A stretch of DNA of 64,000 bases from Pardosa pseudoannulata (GCA_032207245.1 CM063503.1:102343693-102407692); one strand, 5' to 3'. Shown: positions 1-14,080, numbered from the stretch's first letter. Notes: generated from the sequence alone by a model not told the origin. Program-made: numbers and translations.

Positions 1-65
1 ATGCTTCTTTATTTACGTATGATAATCTTTGTTTTACTTTGAGCAAAGTGGTAACTGTTTTAATA

Positions 66-102
<37 letters not shown>

Positions 103-1629
103 TCTTATTATTATTATTATTTATTCTAATATGATAAAGTAGTATAACACCTTTTTTAAATGTAAATCTCTTCTTTTAAAAAATTATATTTTTTCCGTTA
201 TATCTTCCACTCCATTTCGCATTTAAAGGCAAGAACACTTTTATTTGACATACTTGTATTCTAAATGGTCCCAAATATTTTACCAAAATCATCAGGGGGC
301 GTCCTATTCTGAGAAAAAACCCACTGAGATAATATGTGTACCAAGGTACTTTCCCACGATGGTCATCACGTGCATGCACAGCTGTGGAAGACATTTCCAA
401 GAAGAATTTAGATGCAGTTGTTGATTTCCAGTTTAAGGGACCCTTGCGGAGAAGTTATAAATAACGGAATGGCACAAGCGTAGCGGTCAAGCTCGCACAG
501 AGATGTAACCGTGAGTTATAGGGGCAAAGGCTAAAAATAATGTCAGCTTTCCCAAAAGGAGCTATTTTAATGAGTCCACCTGCCCTCCAGAGGGGGGTAC
601 AGATGTGGGAAAATTTCACCAAACAAGAGATTGGCAAAGAAGAAAAAGGGGTTTTAAAACCAAGGTGATGAGTTGGGAAAGAGAGTTAAGAAAAAGGAGT
701 CGAAGTCGGGATTGAAGAGTTGCTGGACATCCAGAGAGCCCGGACCAACAATCGAGTCCCGAAACCCGCATGCCACCATAGACGCACAGCAAAATAACGG
801 CCGCTACGCCAGTACCGACGCCCTTTTATGCCCTTTACATCCTGATGAAAGCCCGAGCCTGCAATATCCGGAGGTAAATAGATTTAACATATTTATGACG
901 GTTATTTAGGCCTCAGTTAGTAATTCAATATTTTGATTAAGGAATAACGTATAACAAAAGAGAATTGTAATAATTATTGTTTACTGATGAATATAAAATC
1001 TAAATAATTGCTGGTTATGTTATATGGTGATCAAGTATATCAATTTGTAAATAGTGTACAGAATAAATATCTTAATCCAAACATAAGGTATTGTATTTTT
1101 ACTGTTTCCCCTTTGTAAACGAACACTGGTTTTAGTGTTGTAAGTACATTACAACAATATGTAAAAATAATTAAATGTTATTCTTTAAAAATTAGATAAA
1201 CGGGGTAATTTCTATTGTAATCGAATAACTAACAGGTACCGATGTACATGGATTCATAGATAACCTCTGACCCATGGTGACCGATAATGTTATCACGAAT
1301 TTGGAAAACTTCGAAAACTGATTTCGTCACATGTGAATTTCCTCGACAATAATTTAAGAGGTTTTTATTTTTAAAAAAAAGTATAACTTTAATATGGCTG
1401 GTAACCCGTTGACGACTTTTTATTTTTGAAGCATTTTTGTATTTAAAGACTTTTTTATGCTTTTTTACTTTATTAAATATTACAAGGGATATAAATTGGG
1501 TAGGATTCAAATTAAATTCTGTTTAAATATTTCTATAACTTCTGGATCTCAAAATTTCCCACTTTTTTCCTAATTGCATTATTTTCTATTTATATTTTGC
1601 AAAATTCAGTTTTTATGTAATTCATAAAA
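1..1629. other. intergenic, no confident gene
   Basis: Mostly AT-rich sequence with an (ATT)n microsatellite near the start. A stretch at about 660-860 is clearly richer in G+C than its surroundings and has an open frame ending at a possible splice donor (GGAG|GTAAAT near 871), but it has no ATG, no recognisable domain and a stop just upstream. I would not call it a gene. Confidence 0.5.
69..125. repeat. (ATT)n microsatellite
   Basis: Trinucleotide ATT/TTA tract with one interruption (ACTC) near 111, seen directly. Confidence 0.95.
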
Positions 1630-1743
1630 ACTAAAGTACGAACAAAGTAAGAAAGGTTACTATTATTAGTAGAAAATCTTAAGTAGAATAAGCTATTTAA
1701 AATAGACATCTAAGGGATTAGAAATCACATTATGATTTGATTA

Positions 1744-1914
1744 GGTCTTGGAGAGCTACGGTCTATATTTTGCAACACGAGGGATAATGAGACCGGGACC
1801 TACTGCTTAAAGCCGATTCCGAACGGCTACGAACATCCATGCCATAGTGGAATTAGAACCCACGAACTCCGGTTCCGAAAGCCAGCACCCTAACCATTAG
1901 ACCATCGTTCGGTG
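1744..1914 (-). repeat. tRNA-derived SINE (family A), full copy with target-site duplication
   Basis: On the minus strand it begins with a tRNA-like head: an A-box-like TGGTCTAATGGTTAG and a B-box-like GTGGGTTCTAATTCC. The body is shared with the copies at 2298 and 3300 (GTAGCCGTTCGGAAT..., GTAGGTCCCGGTCTCATTA...). The flanks carry a 15-bp direct repeat, GAAATCACATTATGA, at about 1721-1735 and 1915-1929, which is the expected target-site duplication of LINE-mobilised insertion. A diverged copy of the surrounding locus near 3610-3780 has the same site without the SINE. Confidence 0.88.
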
Positions 1915-2297
1915 AAATCACATTATGAAATACATATATGTACACAAGTGTGTGTGTATTTATGTATAAATATTCTATTATCTATATTCTTTACATGTAT
2001 TACCGATATTATGTGTAGCAAAGAGACAAAAAATTCATCTATATAAAATATCGCCATTCGGGTCCTATACGAAAATCTTTCCTTTTCCATGTTAATTCTT
2101 ACCTTTCATGTTAATTATTTCCAGCTTGGTGAAAAAGCGCCAAGACTGCTTCTTTGGCGATCAATCTACCATTTTACTTTTATTTGTAACATTAAATCTA
2201 TTTTGAGATTTTTACATAATAACACTATTATAATATTCCTATTCGTACAAAAATAATTAGCTGCGATGTGAATTATAGCTAATTCCGTAACTTTAGC

Positions 2298-2467
2298 CGT
2301 ACGGTGGCCGAATGGTTAGAGTGCTGGCCTTTGACACAGGAGTTCTTGGCTTCGAATCCCACTGCGGCATGGTTCGTAGCAGTTAGGATTTGGCTTTTAG
2401 CTGTAGGTCCCGGTCTCATTATCCCTCATGTTACAAAATAGTAGACCGTAGCGCTCCAAAACAAACT
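2298..2467 (+). repeat. tRNA-derived SINE (family A)
   Basis: Plus-strand copy of the same family. The head has TGGCCGAATGGTTAG (A box) and GGCTTCGAATCCCAC (B box). The body GTAGGTCCCGGTCTCATTA and the tail CCGTAGCGCTCCAAAACAAA are shared with the copies at 1744 (reverse) and 3300. The head resembles a leucine/serine-type tRNA but does not fold as a complete functional tRNA, so this is a SINE and not a tRNA gene. Confidence 0.85.
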
Positions 2468-3299
2468 ATACGTTTATTTTACTACGTAACTTCCACTTCA
2501 TCTAACAGTGGTTTAGATGTGATTTAGCTCCGTCTTACCGTCCTTCGATGTTTTAGCGTGTATATTTTTAAGCGTATAAATTCGATTTTTATGGGATCGA
2601 AAGTATGTTTAGTCACCAACAGCCAAAAGGAACCAAGACGTGGCTATATCATATATGTTACATTTCATATCTTTTTATTTACTTTATTCTTTTCTTTCAT
2701 TTTTAAATTAAAAATTTCTTAGTTCGTGTGTTCAAGAAAGTTCACTCTTAAAGAAATAGTTAGTAATTTTCAAATTTGGCTCTTAATGGTAATGTTTCTT
2801 TATTTTTTCTTTATGTTTGTTGTTAAAAGAGTTAGATTTTAATTTAGAATGAATAGCTTTTTCTCTATATTATTCGTCTTCCTTAACTATTCTCTTGTTT
2901 TTGTCAAATCACAAATTTTGTTCATTCAAGTTTTATGTTTTCCTACAAAAATTAATCATAGTAATACTAAAAATTTAAGCACGGATACATTCAAGATCAA
3001 CTAGATATTCCACAGGTAAGACTCAGTATAAATTTATTTCTTTGTTCAAAAATTTGCAATATTTTTAATTACAGATATTTCGGATTCACAGACTCAAGGG
3101 ATATATTAGGAAAGAGGGGATCCCCCCCACACACACACACACTCTTCTCCTAAGGGAATCGCAAAAAAAAAAACGGAATTTTTAGATAACATCAATTTTT
3201 ATTTTACGGTATTCTAAAGTGCTAATCGGAGTTACGTGAAAATGTACAATAACATTTAACTGATCATAAAGCTAAAATCGTGTTTCATTGTGTTAAATT

Positions 3300-3477
3300 A
3301 ACCGAACACTGGCCGATTGGTTAGGGCGCTGATCGTCGGCACCGGAGTTCGTGGGTTCAAATCCCACTATGGCATGGATGTTCGTAGCCGTTCGGAATAG
3401 GCTTTAAGCAGTAGGTCCCGGTCTCATTAGCCCTCGTGTGCAAAACAGTAGATCGTAGTGCTCCAAACCAAACCAAA
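3300..3477 (+). repeat. tRNA-derived SINE (family A) with target-site duplication
   Basis: Plus-strand copy with head (GGCCGATTGGTTAG ... GTGGGTTCAAATCCCAC), body and a tail of CCAAACCAAACCAAACC. The direct repeat CATTGTGTTAAA occurs on both sides (about 3285-3296 and 3478-3489), marking a retrotransposition target site. Confidence 0.88.
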
Positions 3478-3609
3478 CCATTGTGTTAAAAGTGATATAA
3501 AAATGTTATGTTTAATTTATGTGTATATATATATATGTGTGTGTTTTGTCATTAGTTTTATTTTTCTTTCAGACAAATTATAAATTTACACTAGCAAGTC
3601 CCCTAGCGA

Positions 3610-3780
3610 ATAAAGTACTCAAGTTTACTATTATTAGTAGAAAATATTAAGTATAATAATCTATTTAATATACATATCTAAGGGATTAGAAATCGCATTA
3701 TGAAATACACAAATGTACTCAAGTGTGTGTGTATTTATGTATAAATATTCACCGATTATCTATATTCTTTACATGCATTT
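3610..3780. repeat. diverged duplicate of the 1630-2001 locus, lacking the SINE
   Basis: The block TACTATTATTAGTAGAAAAT ... CTAAGGGATTAGAAATCNCATTATGAAATACA ... GTGTGTGTATTTATGTATAAATATTC ... TCTATATTCTTTACATG occurs here uninterrupted. In the copy at 1630-2001 the same block is split at GAAATCACATTATGA by the SINE at 1744-1914. Seen directly by comparing the two stretches. Confidence 0.85.
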
Positions 3781-4357
3781 ACTCTTTTGCCTTTTTATTA
3801 ACTAATAAAATACTACTCTCTTTGCCAGATAATACGGTATACATTTTAAAACACATCCAAGGTTAGCGGATGTAGTAAACAATTTAGTCATCAGGTTAAC
3901 CTAGTTTGAAACTGACAGTGATTATAAAATAATGGTTCATAATGAGTAGACATTTGTTTTTGATTAAGTGAAAAGTTCTTAAAAACAAAAATAGTTTACT
4001 TTGAGTGAAGGTAAAGTGATACACGCCATTCTTAGAAAAAGGGATTTTTTATAAAAGTAATCTTTCCAAAAGAGGGTTAGGGCGCCTGATAATTATGTAT
4101 ATATGGGGCATAAAATTACAAAAGTAGTCTAACTTGGTAGTTCTAAATCTCTTAGATACCTCAAATCCATTCTAGCTTATCAACTGACTTCGTAGACCGT
4201 TGTTTGGATAGCTAAGCGATACTTTTTAAATACGATATTTTTTTTAATTCAAGGGCTTCTTAAACCGGAACCGGCTGCTTACAGCCGACACCGCAGCGAT
4301 AGGAACAATCATACCAGAAGTAGAATTTGCTCATTAAAAACTTATATTACTGATATA

Positions 4358-4962
4358 CAGGGTGGCCATAATTAAACTGACAGTGCTCACAGTGTTCTGT
4401 AGCGCGATCTATTTGCGAGAATGACGCCACATTTTGTAGGAAGATTAAACAAGACGGGGGACGAAGGATTCCGCGAAAAAACAAATTAGTTCCAAAAGTC
4501 ATCGCTAATGGAATATTTGGCGCTGTATAATAGAAAATAGAGTATTAACAAATGCAAATCAATACGGAAATTACCTTTTATGGATCTAACGTGAAATTTG
4601 AATAAAGAACTTCTTCTTCTGCTCAGTATACGGGATATTGCAGATCACGAGACTTTATCGGTGTTTATGTAGATTTTACACTTTATTTTAAAGTGTTGCC
4701 CTATTGCATTTGAACTAAATCAGAAAATGTGCATAATAAAAGGTAATTTTATTTCGTATTAATTTGCTTTTATTAACACTCTATTTTCTGTAACACAGCG
4801 CCAAATATTCCCCTAGCGGTGACTTTTGGAACTAATTAGTTTTTCGCGGAATCCTTCGTCCCCCGTCTTTTTTAATCTTCCAACAAAATGTGGCGTCATT
4901 CTCGCAAATAGATCGCGCTACAGAACACTGTGAGCACTGTCAGTTTGATTATGGCCACCCGG
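4358..4962. mobile_element. TIR element with ~225-bp inverted repeats (non-autonomous)
   Basis: The left arm (4358-4585, starting CAGGGTGGCCATAATTAAAC) is repeated in inverted orientation by the right arm (about 4737-4962, ending GATTATGGCCACCCGG). The arms match over roughly 225 bp with scattered mismatches, and the element is flanked by TA on both sides. The ~150-bp centre has no coding capacity. The TA target and CAGGGTG-type ends fit a foldback-type MITE moved by a mariner/Tc1-superfamily transposase; the family assignment is inference. Confidence 0.8.
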
Positions 4963-4979
4963 TACTTAGAATATGAAAA

Positions 4980-5845
4980 TCTCTTAGATAGTCCTTATGT
5001 TCTAAGTCGTGAAACTCAAACCTAGTTCTGCCCTTAACAGGACGTCAGTGTTTGGTAGTCCACCTCCACCACATTGATGCTTTTTACTATTCTTTTTATT
5101 CTCTTTGTAAATATATGGACATTAAATATGAACGAATGCACACAAATAATATCTGTCTTTTAGCTACGCTATTACTTTATGTACTTAAATAAAAGCATCG
5201 GAAACCTGATAGCAGCTAGAAGTAGCTATTCACTAACCGGAACTTCTAGTAGCAAGAAATAACCCAATAGTTGATAGAAAACTAAAATTTTGCTATAATA
5301 TATTTATTCAAAATTTAGCTTCGCTGAGTTAAAATGTACTTTAGCTATCGTGTTCACACGCAGAGACACACACAGAGAGAGAGAAAGAGAAATTTAACTC
5401 AAAAAATGGTATTTTCGGACTCGAGATGGTCCAAAAATTGAGGTTCATCAAATCTGGAACCAAATTTTTTAGAGGTTTACTATACTTTCCTTTTACTATA
5501 CATATGGGAAAGTAAAAAGCCAGAACCTATAAATAGAAACCATCTCGGTCGGAGTGGGTCAGTTTAAGGTTACTCTTAAAGAACCTTATAATGGTGTGCT
5601 AGACAACATCTAAGTCAATGACCTACGTAATTTGGGTGATTTTTATGGGGGAGTTAATATCTCTCTGGATTTGCCTTGTTAACAGAAATTATATGTATAT
5701 ATGCAATAAATATTGCCTCTAGTCACAATAATTATGTAGCCCTTATTCTTTTTACTTGCCCGGGCTACTGGGCAAGGAGAAGATTAATCAGCTAGTAGTA
5801 ATAAAAATGCAGTCGGCCGACACTGAAGAGAACGGTACAAGTCTA
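4980..5845. other. intergenic, no gene seen
   Basis: AT-rich sequence with short GA/CA-rich tracts near 5350-5390. No long open frame or domain was recognised. Confidence 0.5.
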
Positions 5846-5863
5846 ATTAAAACTTTATTTCAG

Positions 5864-6051
5864 AGCTGCTAAAACGGACATCTTTACTAGCCAACGACAG
5901 ACAAGAGAAAGACACAAAAATCACTCTGCTCGAACAGAGGTGCACCCAAGAGCGAAGACAGGAAGAATTTTCCAACTTACACAGCGAATTTAAATGGAAG
6001 ATCAGAAAAAACGCGGAGCCATTTGCAGGCAACAGCTGGGAAACATGCTGA
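5864..6051 (+). CDS. possible terminal coding exon, coiled-coil segment (weak candidate)
   Basis: After an acceptor-like TTTATTTCAG (ending at 5863) one frame stays open for about 61 codons to a TGA at 6049-6051. The predicted peptide is strongly charged with heptad-like leucines (LLKRTSLLANDRQEKD..., ITLLEQRCTQERRQEEF) and ends in ...NSWETC. Codon content is richer in G+C than the flanks. I do not recognise the protein and found no upstream exon, so it could equally be part of a retrotransposon ORF1-like coiled coil or chance. Confidence 0.25.
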
Positions 6052-6221
6052 ATAGACAGAAAATTGACATCTATAGGATAGAAAGCTTTGGGAAATTTAT
6101 CGAAAGAATTTTAAGTTTAGAACGCTCCTTCGATTAAGACATTTAGAGGCTGGGAAATAGATTTTTAAGGAATTAGAATGAGAGGAGGTTTTTAAGGAAA
6201 TATTAAAATTAAACAATTTTG

Positions 6222-6222
<1 letters not shown>

Positions 6223-6284
<62 letters not shown>

Positions 6285-6424
6285 CCATTACTACAACTAC
6301 TGTAATAACCATTTAATTAAAAGATTTTTTAATATGGATCTAAATCACCTCATAACACGTGCACACCCGTTTGAAGACGTCAACAGATGGTAAGAAAATT
6401 ACGTGCGTAATGCTTAGAGGCGTC

Positions 6425-6514
<90 letters not shown>
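6223..6514. repeat. two (AT)n / (GT)n(AT)n microsatellites
   Basis: Near-pure (AT)n at about 6223-6283, and (GT)n running into (AT)n at about 6424-6514. The Tyr-Ile-repeat open frames here are translations of these tracts and not genes. Confidence 0.95.
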
Positions 6515-6516
<2 letters not shown>

Positions 6517-6639
6517 CTGATATTAAGTATATCAAATTAACTACTAACTTTTTTAAAAGTATTTTATTAAAAGTATCATATCGAGAAAAAAACGTACTCA
6601 CTCCGGTAAATACAAAGCAATTATTGAAATACACTCCAC

Positions 6640-7050
6640 ATATAGGTGATTAACATCTCATTGATAATACACACCTTGGGCACATTCTTGTAGAAACCAC
6701 TGCGGGAAATACATAGATGGTTATCGGGGAGCAGTAATTGAACTCTTTTAAGTCGAAAGGCTTAGAAGGAGTCGGCGTTCAAAACGCGATGGACACTGCT
6801 ATGAGACATTCTTATATGAGAGGCAATAACACGTTGGCTGATCCTTGTCTCCACAGCATCCAACACATTTTCTTCCCTAAGAACTGAGCACGTCGATCGG
6901 AGCCTGCCCTCACTTTCCCTGACACTTCTTAATGATCTGTATTAGCACAAATTTTGATTCAGGCGTGCAAACAAACTGTGGTACGATTGATGTTTGTCTG
7001 GTAAGTGTTCTCGATAAATGCATGCAGTGGGTTGTCCATTGCCTTCAGTT
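6640..7050 (-). pseudogene. mariner-like transposase, N-terminal helix-turn-helix fragment
   Basis: Read on the minus strand, one frame gives peptides typical of the DNA-binding half of mariner-type transposases: a LRSVRESEGRLRST-like linker, REENVLDAV, then SQRVIASHIRMSHSSVHRVL, the second helix-turn-helix. The frame breaks on both sides, no catalytic domain follows and no terminal repeats were found. It appears related to the family of the element at 55286-56618. Non-functional relic. Confidence 0.6.
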
Positions 7051-7059
7051 ATTCCAGAC

Positions 7060-7850
7060 ACTAAATGCATGTCTGCATGCTCCTTGTATACTGACTACCA
7101 CTCGAACGAAGAGATCCTCACATAAAATTAAAGAGTCGGAACTTCCTGGGCCAAACCCTCTAGTTCGGAGATATCTAGGGGATTATACACAGAAACTATT
7201 AAAATGATATTAACTACAAATGGATAAAAAAAATTGATGGAAGTAGGAGTAAAAGGATTAGGTAGCTTGAGTTTGGGTAGTATAGAAATGAAATAAAATA
7301 AAATAAAAGTAATAAAAGTACACAGTGCAATAGCATTTAGTGCCATTTGAGAGCAATATAAAAAGAAAAATAAAAGAAAGTATTTTGAGGAGTGCAAGAA
7401 TCCAATTTTTTATAATTTTATGTATTTATATTTGGGTTTTTTTTTTTAAATATGCTTGGGAAAATGTACAAAAAAAAATTAAATTATCTAGAGGGAATAT
7501 AGTGGAACTGAGGTAATGTGCTTCTAATAAACATTAAAGGATAGTGAACGAAAATCATATCCTACGGAATCCAATCTCGGTCAATCTGAAACAGTAGCGG
7601 TAAGCAACTACTTTAAAGAAATATCTACTTTTTCCGCTAGGTATGCAATTATTACGAGTAAGATTGATCTTATCTTGTCAAAGCCACTCAGCTCTTATTA
7701 TTTTGCCTTTCAGGTACTTTATTTAATTTTACTTAAAAATTGACACACAATAAATGTAAGATTTTTAATAATAATAGAAGAACACTATTGTTATTTTATT
7801 GATATTACATTTGTTTAATTTTTATAGCTAGCAATGATTTGATTCAAAGG
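7060..7850. other. intergenic, no gene seen
   Basis: AT-rich sequence without recognisable domains or terminal repeats. Confidence 0.5.
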
Positions 7851-7893
7851 ATATAATATACATATACACACATATATAAAAATATATATATAC

Positions 7894-7932
<39 letters not shown>

Positions 7933-7947
7933 TATAAATATATATAC

Positions 7948-7978
<31 letters not shown>

Positions 7979-8356
7979 AAGTCGTGATCCAGAGTTAAAG
8001 CGAATGGAAAACAGTCTTCTTGATAATAATAATTTTATTAAATCATCGTTTCTTCTAAAAGCAAAACCTGCGCCATTTTCATTGTTCGTGGCGGAGCTAA
8101 GCGTGGAAAAGGTGTTGACCGCTCCATGTCCACGCGTTGACTGATCTTATCTGTTTGCAAGCTCATCAAATTGTTTCAAAATGCTTCCGCCTGACCGGAT
8201 GATCCCAAAAGCTTACGCGAGCGTGGATCTTTTTCATTTATTTTATTATTATAAAAGAGTTCCCTTTTTAAAATCGTTTTTAACTCACGTAATTTCCAAC
8301 TACCCCTTTTTTAGACCTGACATATATATATATGTATGTATACATAAATATATATA

Positions 8357-8414
<58 letters not shown>

Positions 8415-8442
8415 CATATATAGATATATATGTATATATAAC
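7850..8442. repeat. (AT)n/(GT)n microsatellites flanking a GC-richer patch
   Basis: Imperfect (AT)n with ATATAC/GTGTGT variants at about 7850-7978 and 8320-8442. Between them, 8060-8230 is noticeably richer in G+C but has no supported reading frame. Confidence 0.85.
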
Positions 8443-10500
8443 TGCTTCATGTAACCCTCGTTTTTTACTACATGTAAGTGAGATGCTTGCATATAATTCA
8501 GTGTTATTTTGAACTTTTTTCAATATTAATATAAGATTACTGCTAAATGCGGCATAGGGAATTGCTATTTATTGTAACTGTATAAATTATCATTTTCAAA
8601 TTTTGTTTGTTAGATTTATCCCTAACTCTTCCACACACAAAAAAAAATATTTTTTTACTTGTTATAAGCTCTTTGATTCAATTAATGTAACCTTCTGCAC
8701 AATTACCTCCCTTATGTAAATTGAGGATTTCACATTTAAAACTTAAATCTAAACGTTTTCCTCGTGTGAAATTTTGGTGATACCTCTGACAAATTATTTT
8801 GATAATATATATTAATAAGAAATTAGAATTTTTTTCATTTACAATTGTTTTGCTATCACATAAAATTACTCTGAATATGTTTATTCTGAACTGTTTATGA
8901 AGAACTCATTATTTTTATAATACAAATTAACCTTGTTATCACAATCGAGCTTAGACTGTAAAGTTTATAATCTGATATATTGATAACAGATGGCGACACT
9001 ATTCATGGCCGTTCAAAAAATTTAATTAACAGTTTCAGTGAAAAGGTGGTTTTCCTTTAACTGTAACTGCAAAAGAACGAAAAGGAAACAAAAGAAAAAA
9101 TACAAGGAGGAGGGGTAGATAGATAACAGTTACTCAAAAACTGACAACATTTACAAATATTTTCAGTGTAATTTAACCAAAGAATTTAAATTGTAGAGAT
9201 ACAGACAAAAGTTTTCAACATGATTTTTGGTGTGATCTGTTTTATTACAGTTCATCTGTTTTAGTTTATGAGTTTTAGTTCATCAAAATATACTACCATA
9301 TAACTGTGGAGATGGCGTTTCCGTTAGCATTCTAAGTCATTACGAAGTAAGCAGTCTACAGAGAGGAGAGTTTGGTACCATATTCAAAAAATGGCTGACT
9401 TAACTAATTCTCACTGGATCGTTCTGGATATTTTTGAACCCTCTTACCGTACACAATGCAACAATGAAGTCAAAAGTAAAGATAGCAAGAACTGTCTTGC
9501 AAGCACTTATTGTAGTTATGGAAGCACAATGAAAAGATTATTTTAAAAATAGATAATCGGTCTTTGACTTGCCGGAATCTATATTTAAAAGATTTTTCAG
9601 GTTAGATAAGGGATCGGTTCTGTGAGATGTTACAGAGTTTATTAGAGTTTTCAAAGATGCCAGGGAATTTAAGAGTAAGCACACATTTTTGTGGACAAAT
9701 AATTTATGAAAAAAAATATTTTTACTTATAAAATGGCTTTTCAGTAAGGACAAGAATTTAAAAAGAAAAAGTCACAGTAGGCCTATTATTTAGTTGTAAT
9801 GATAAAATGGATCTAGTAAATTCTAAATGAAGTTAATTTTGATAACTTGTTAATATTAATTTATATAAATAAGATGATTTTATAAATAGTTGTTTATCCA
9901 TAATTAGTAAATTTTTATACCCAAATATCATTTGATTTTCTTAACTAAAACAAGCTAATTCGAGTAAAAAAAATCATAATAATGGAAATTTTATTGAAAT
10001 TTTGCTGGTAAACGTTTCTAAGATTCATTTGAATACCTAAAATATTTAAAACAATCCTCCTGTAACAAAACTATGTATTTATAAACAAGGAATATACAAA
10101 TACTCATTATTTACCAGACTTACATTAAATTTACTCCCTTATTTTATTTTCAAGCTTTCATGCTCATTTTTTAAACAAGCCGTTCGGGGATATTAGTTTT
10201 CCTTTAATAGAAATATTTTTATTTTTTATTGCTTTTACGTTTTCGTATACTGGTATATTTGAGATGTTCTACAACTAGTAACTACAAAGCATCGGTTGTC
10301 AATGTATTAATATATCATTAAGCCAGCAGTCCATAAGCAACTATATTAACAAAGGTACTTCACATTACCTCTGTCGTGTATTTTTTTAATGAACTACATA
10401 CTACTACCAAAATTTCTGTCACATTTTTTTCGCTGAGGACATGTGCCTTTTGCGATTGGTTATTTAACGTTTAAGTCAAAACTTCTCTCTCTCTCATCCT
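8443..10500. other. intergenic, no gene seen
   Basis: About 2 kb of AT-rich sequence. A few open frames of about 70 codons exist on either strand, but none has recognisable motifs or splice-supported extension. Confidence 0.5.
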
Positions 10501-10504
10501 CTAT

Positions 10505-10690
<186 letters not shown>

Positions 10691-10732
10691 GAAAGAGGGA
10701 GAGAGTGAGATTATAGTACTTTCTTATATATA

Positions 10733-11900
10733 TACCGGACAACCATTACATTATAACCACCCTATTAATAACAGGTAGTACCACCTTTAGCCCGCAATAC
10801 CGCTAGCACCCGACGTGACATTGACTCCACAAGGTGCTGATAGGTAGCCTGGGGTAACTAGTACCAAGCGCTCTCCAACTGGTCCTGCAGTTCCAGCACA
10901 TTGCGAGAAGGTAGCGTGGCAGCACGAATTTGGTTTTCTGGGAGGGACTACAAATGCTCTATTGGATTAATGTCAGGGGAATTTGGAGGCCAAGACATAG
11001 CTTGAAAGTCACTGGATTGCTCCTCGATCCACTCCCTAATAGTTCGACCCTTACGACATGGTGCATTATCCTGTTGTCAAACAGCATGACCTAACGATAG
11101 GATTGAGGTTAGGATAGCATGCTGGCCATTCCATGCGCTGTTTTATTTCAGCTTCAAGCATGTTCTCCACAAGACGAGCTGTATGCGGTCTAGCATTATC
11201 ATACTGGAAAACAAAGGAATCTCCAATGGCTGCAGCGTAAAGTATGACATGTATTCTTAGTATCTCGTCTGCAAACCTTCGGGCCGTCAAAGTACCATCC
11301 CGAATGATATGCAGGTCCGTACTTCCCCCTATGCTGAATCCACCACATACCACCTAACCAGCTCGTCTGTATTGTGACCTTTCTCAAGCGAATGTGGGGT
11401 TATTTCGAGTGCCCCTTTCCCTCCATATCAAAATACGTCGGGTTTTCAGACTGAATCGGGACTCATCTGTAAACAGCACTTGGATCCGATCATGCTGCTC
11501 CCAATCTCGATGTTCGGCAGCCCATATTCTTCGGACCGCACGGTGGCGTGAAGTCAACGGAATGCAGACCATTGGCCTACGTGCATAGACCTCCCTGGTG
11601 AAGCTTATTACGTACTGTTTGGCTGAACTCCCTTCGTCCTGTTGACTAGTGCAAATGTCTTTGCAGTTGAGTAGCACTGTTTATTCTGTTTCGACGATCT
11701 GTTAACATTATATACCGATCATCAGTTGCTGTCGTGTCGTGTGGCCCACCTTGCCCTGGTTGACGTCTAACATTTCTTGTTTCTTGGAATCGATTCCACA
11801 GCCTCGCATGACACTTCTGGCTTCTCCAACAGCGTCCGCCACACTACGTTGTGTTTGTCCGGGTTCAAGTCTACCTATAATATGCTATGCCATGGATTCT
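10733..11900 (-). mobile_element. Tc1-like DNA transposon relic (transposase broken)
   Basis: The left end reads TACCGGACAACCATTACATT beside a TA, like a Tc1-type terminal repeat; a matching right end was not found. Minus-strand fragments carry Tc1 transposase motifs in order: LFTDESRF (first catalytic Asp, near 11470), SIGGSTDLHIIRDGTLTARR, FQYDNARPHTARLVE (second Asp, near 11190) and WPACYPNLNPI near 11110. The Glu normally found right after this last motif is replaced by Val, after which the frame diverges. Several frameshifts and stops separate the pieces, so the element cannot encode an active transposase. Confidence 0.85.
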
Positions 11901-12251
11901 GGTAAATCACGTTCTTGAGACCTTTTCAAGTCACCTTTTCTCCAAAAAAAAAATAACTGAGCAATCGAATTTCACAGTTAAGTCAGTGAAACAGACGTTT
12001 CTGCAACATTTCGATTTCTGCCCTAATATTCTTTTTCTTGTTTTTAACGCCATGAACTTTTATTTACATATGAAATTTTCTTCTTCTGTTCCCTGCAAGG
12101 CTTTAAATTATAGATGATTTATTTTATGTTACTTATCGGTTAAGTATTTAAGTAATTGCGTTAAAACCATGTGTTCCCCTAATTGTTTTAAGCATTTTGA
12201 CAAAGCCGCAACCTTGGTGGGACAAGTGGTTAAAATAAATCCCAACAGATG

Positions 12252-13990
<1,739 letters not shown>

Positions 13991-14080
13991 GTGACAACGG
14001 CTAAAATATTTTGAAAAGATTTTTCAAATTTTGAGTTTTATTTATTTATTTCATGCTAAATTGTTTAAAGTTTTCTTGTT

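Noticed and set aside
660..909. GC-richer open frame of 78 codons with a possible donor
   Set aside because: No ATG, a stop just upstream, no recognised domain and no clear acceptor.
2298..2370. Apparent tRNA gene
   Set aside because: A-box and B-box are present, but the same head and non-tRNA body recur in several copies with target-site duplications, so it is a SINE.
6097..6653. Open frames made of Tyr-Ile or Val-Cys repeats
   Set aside because: They are translations of (AT)n and (GT)n microsatellites; the same applies near 8300-8520, 10460-10675, 12460-12730 and 63191-63382.
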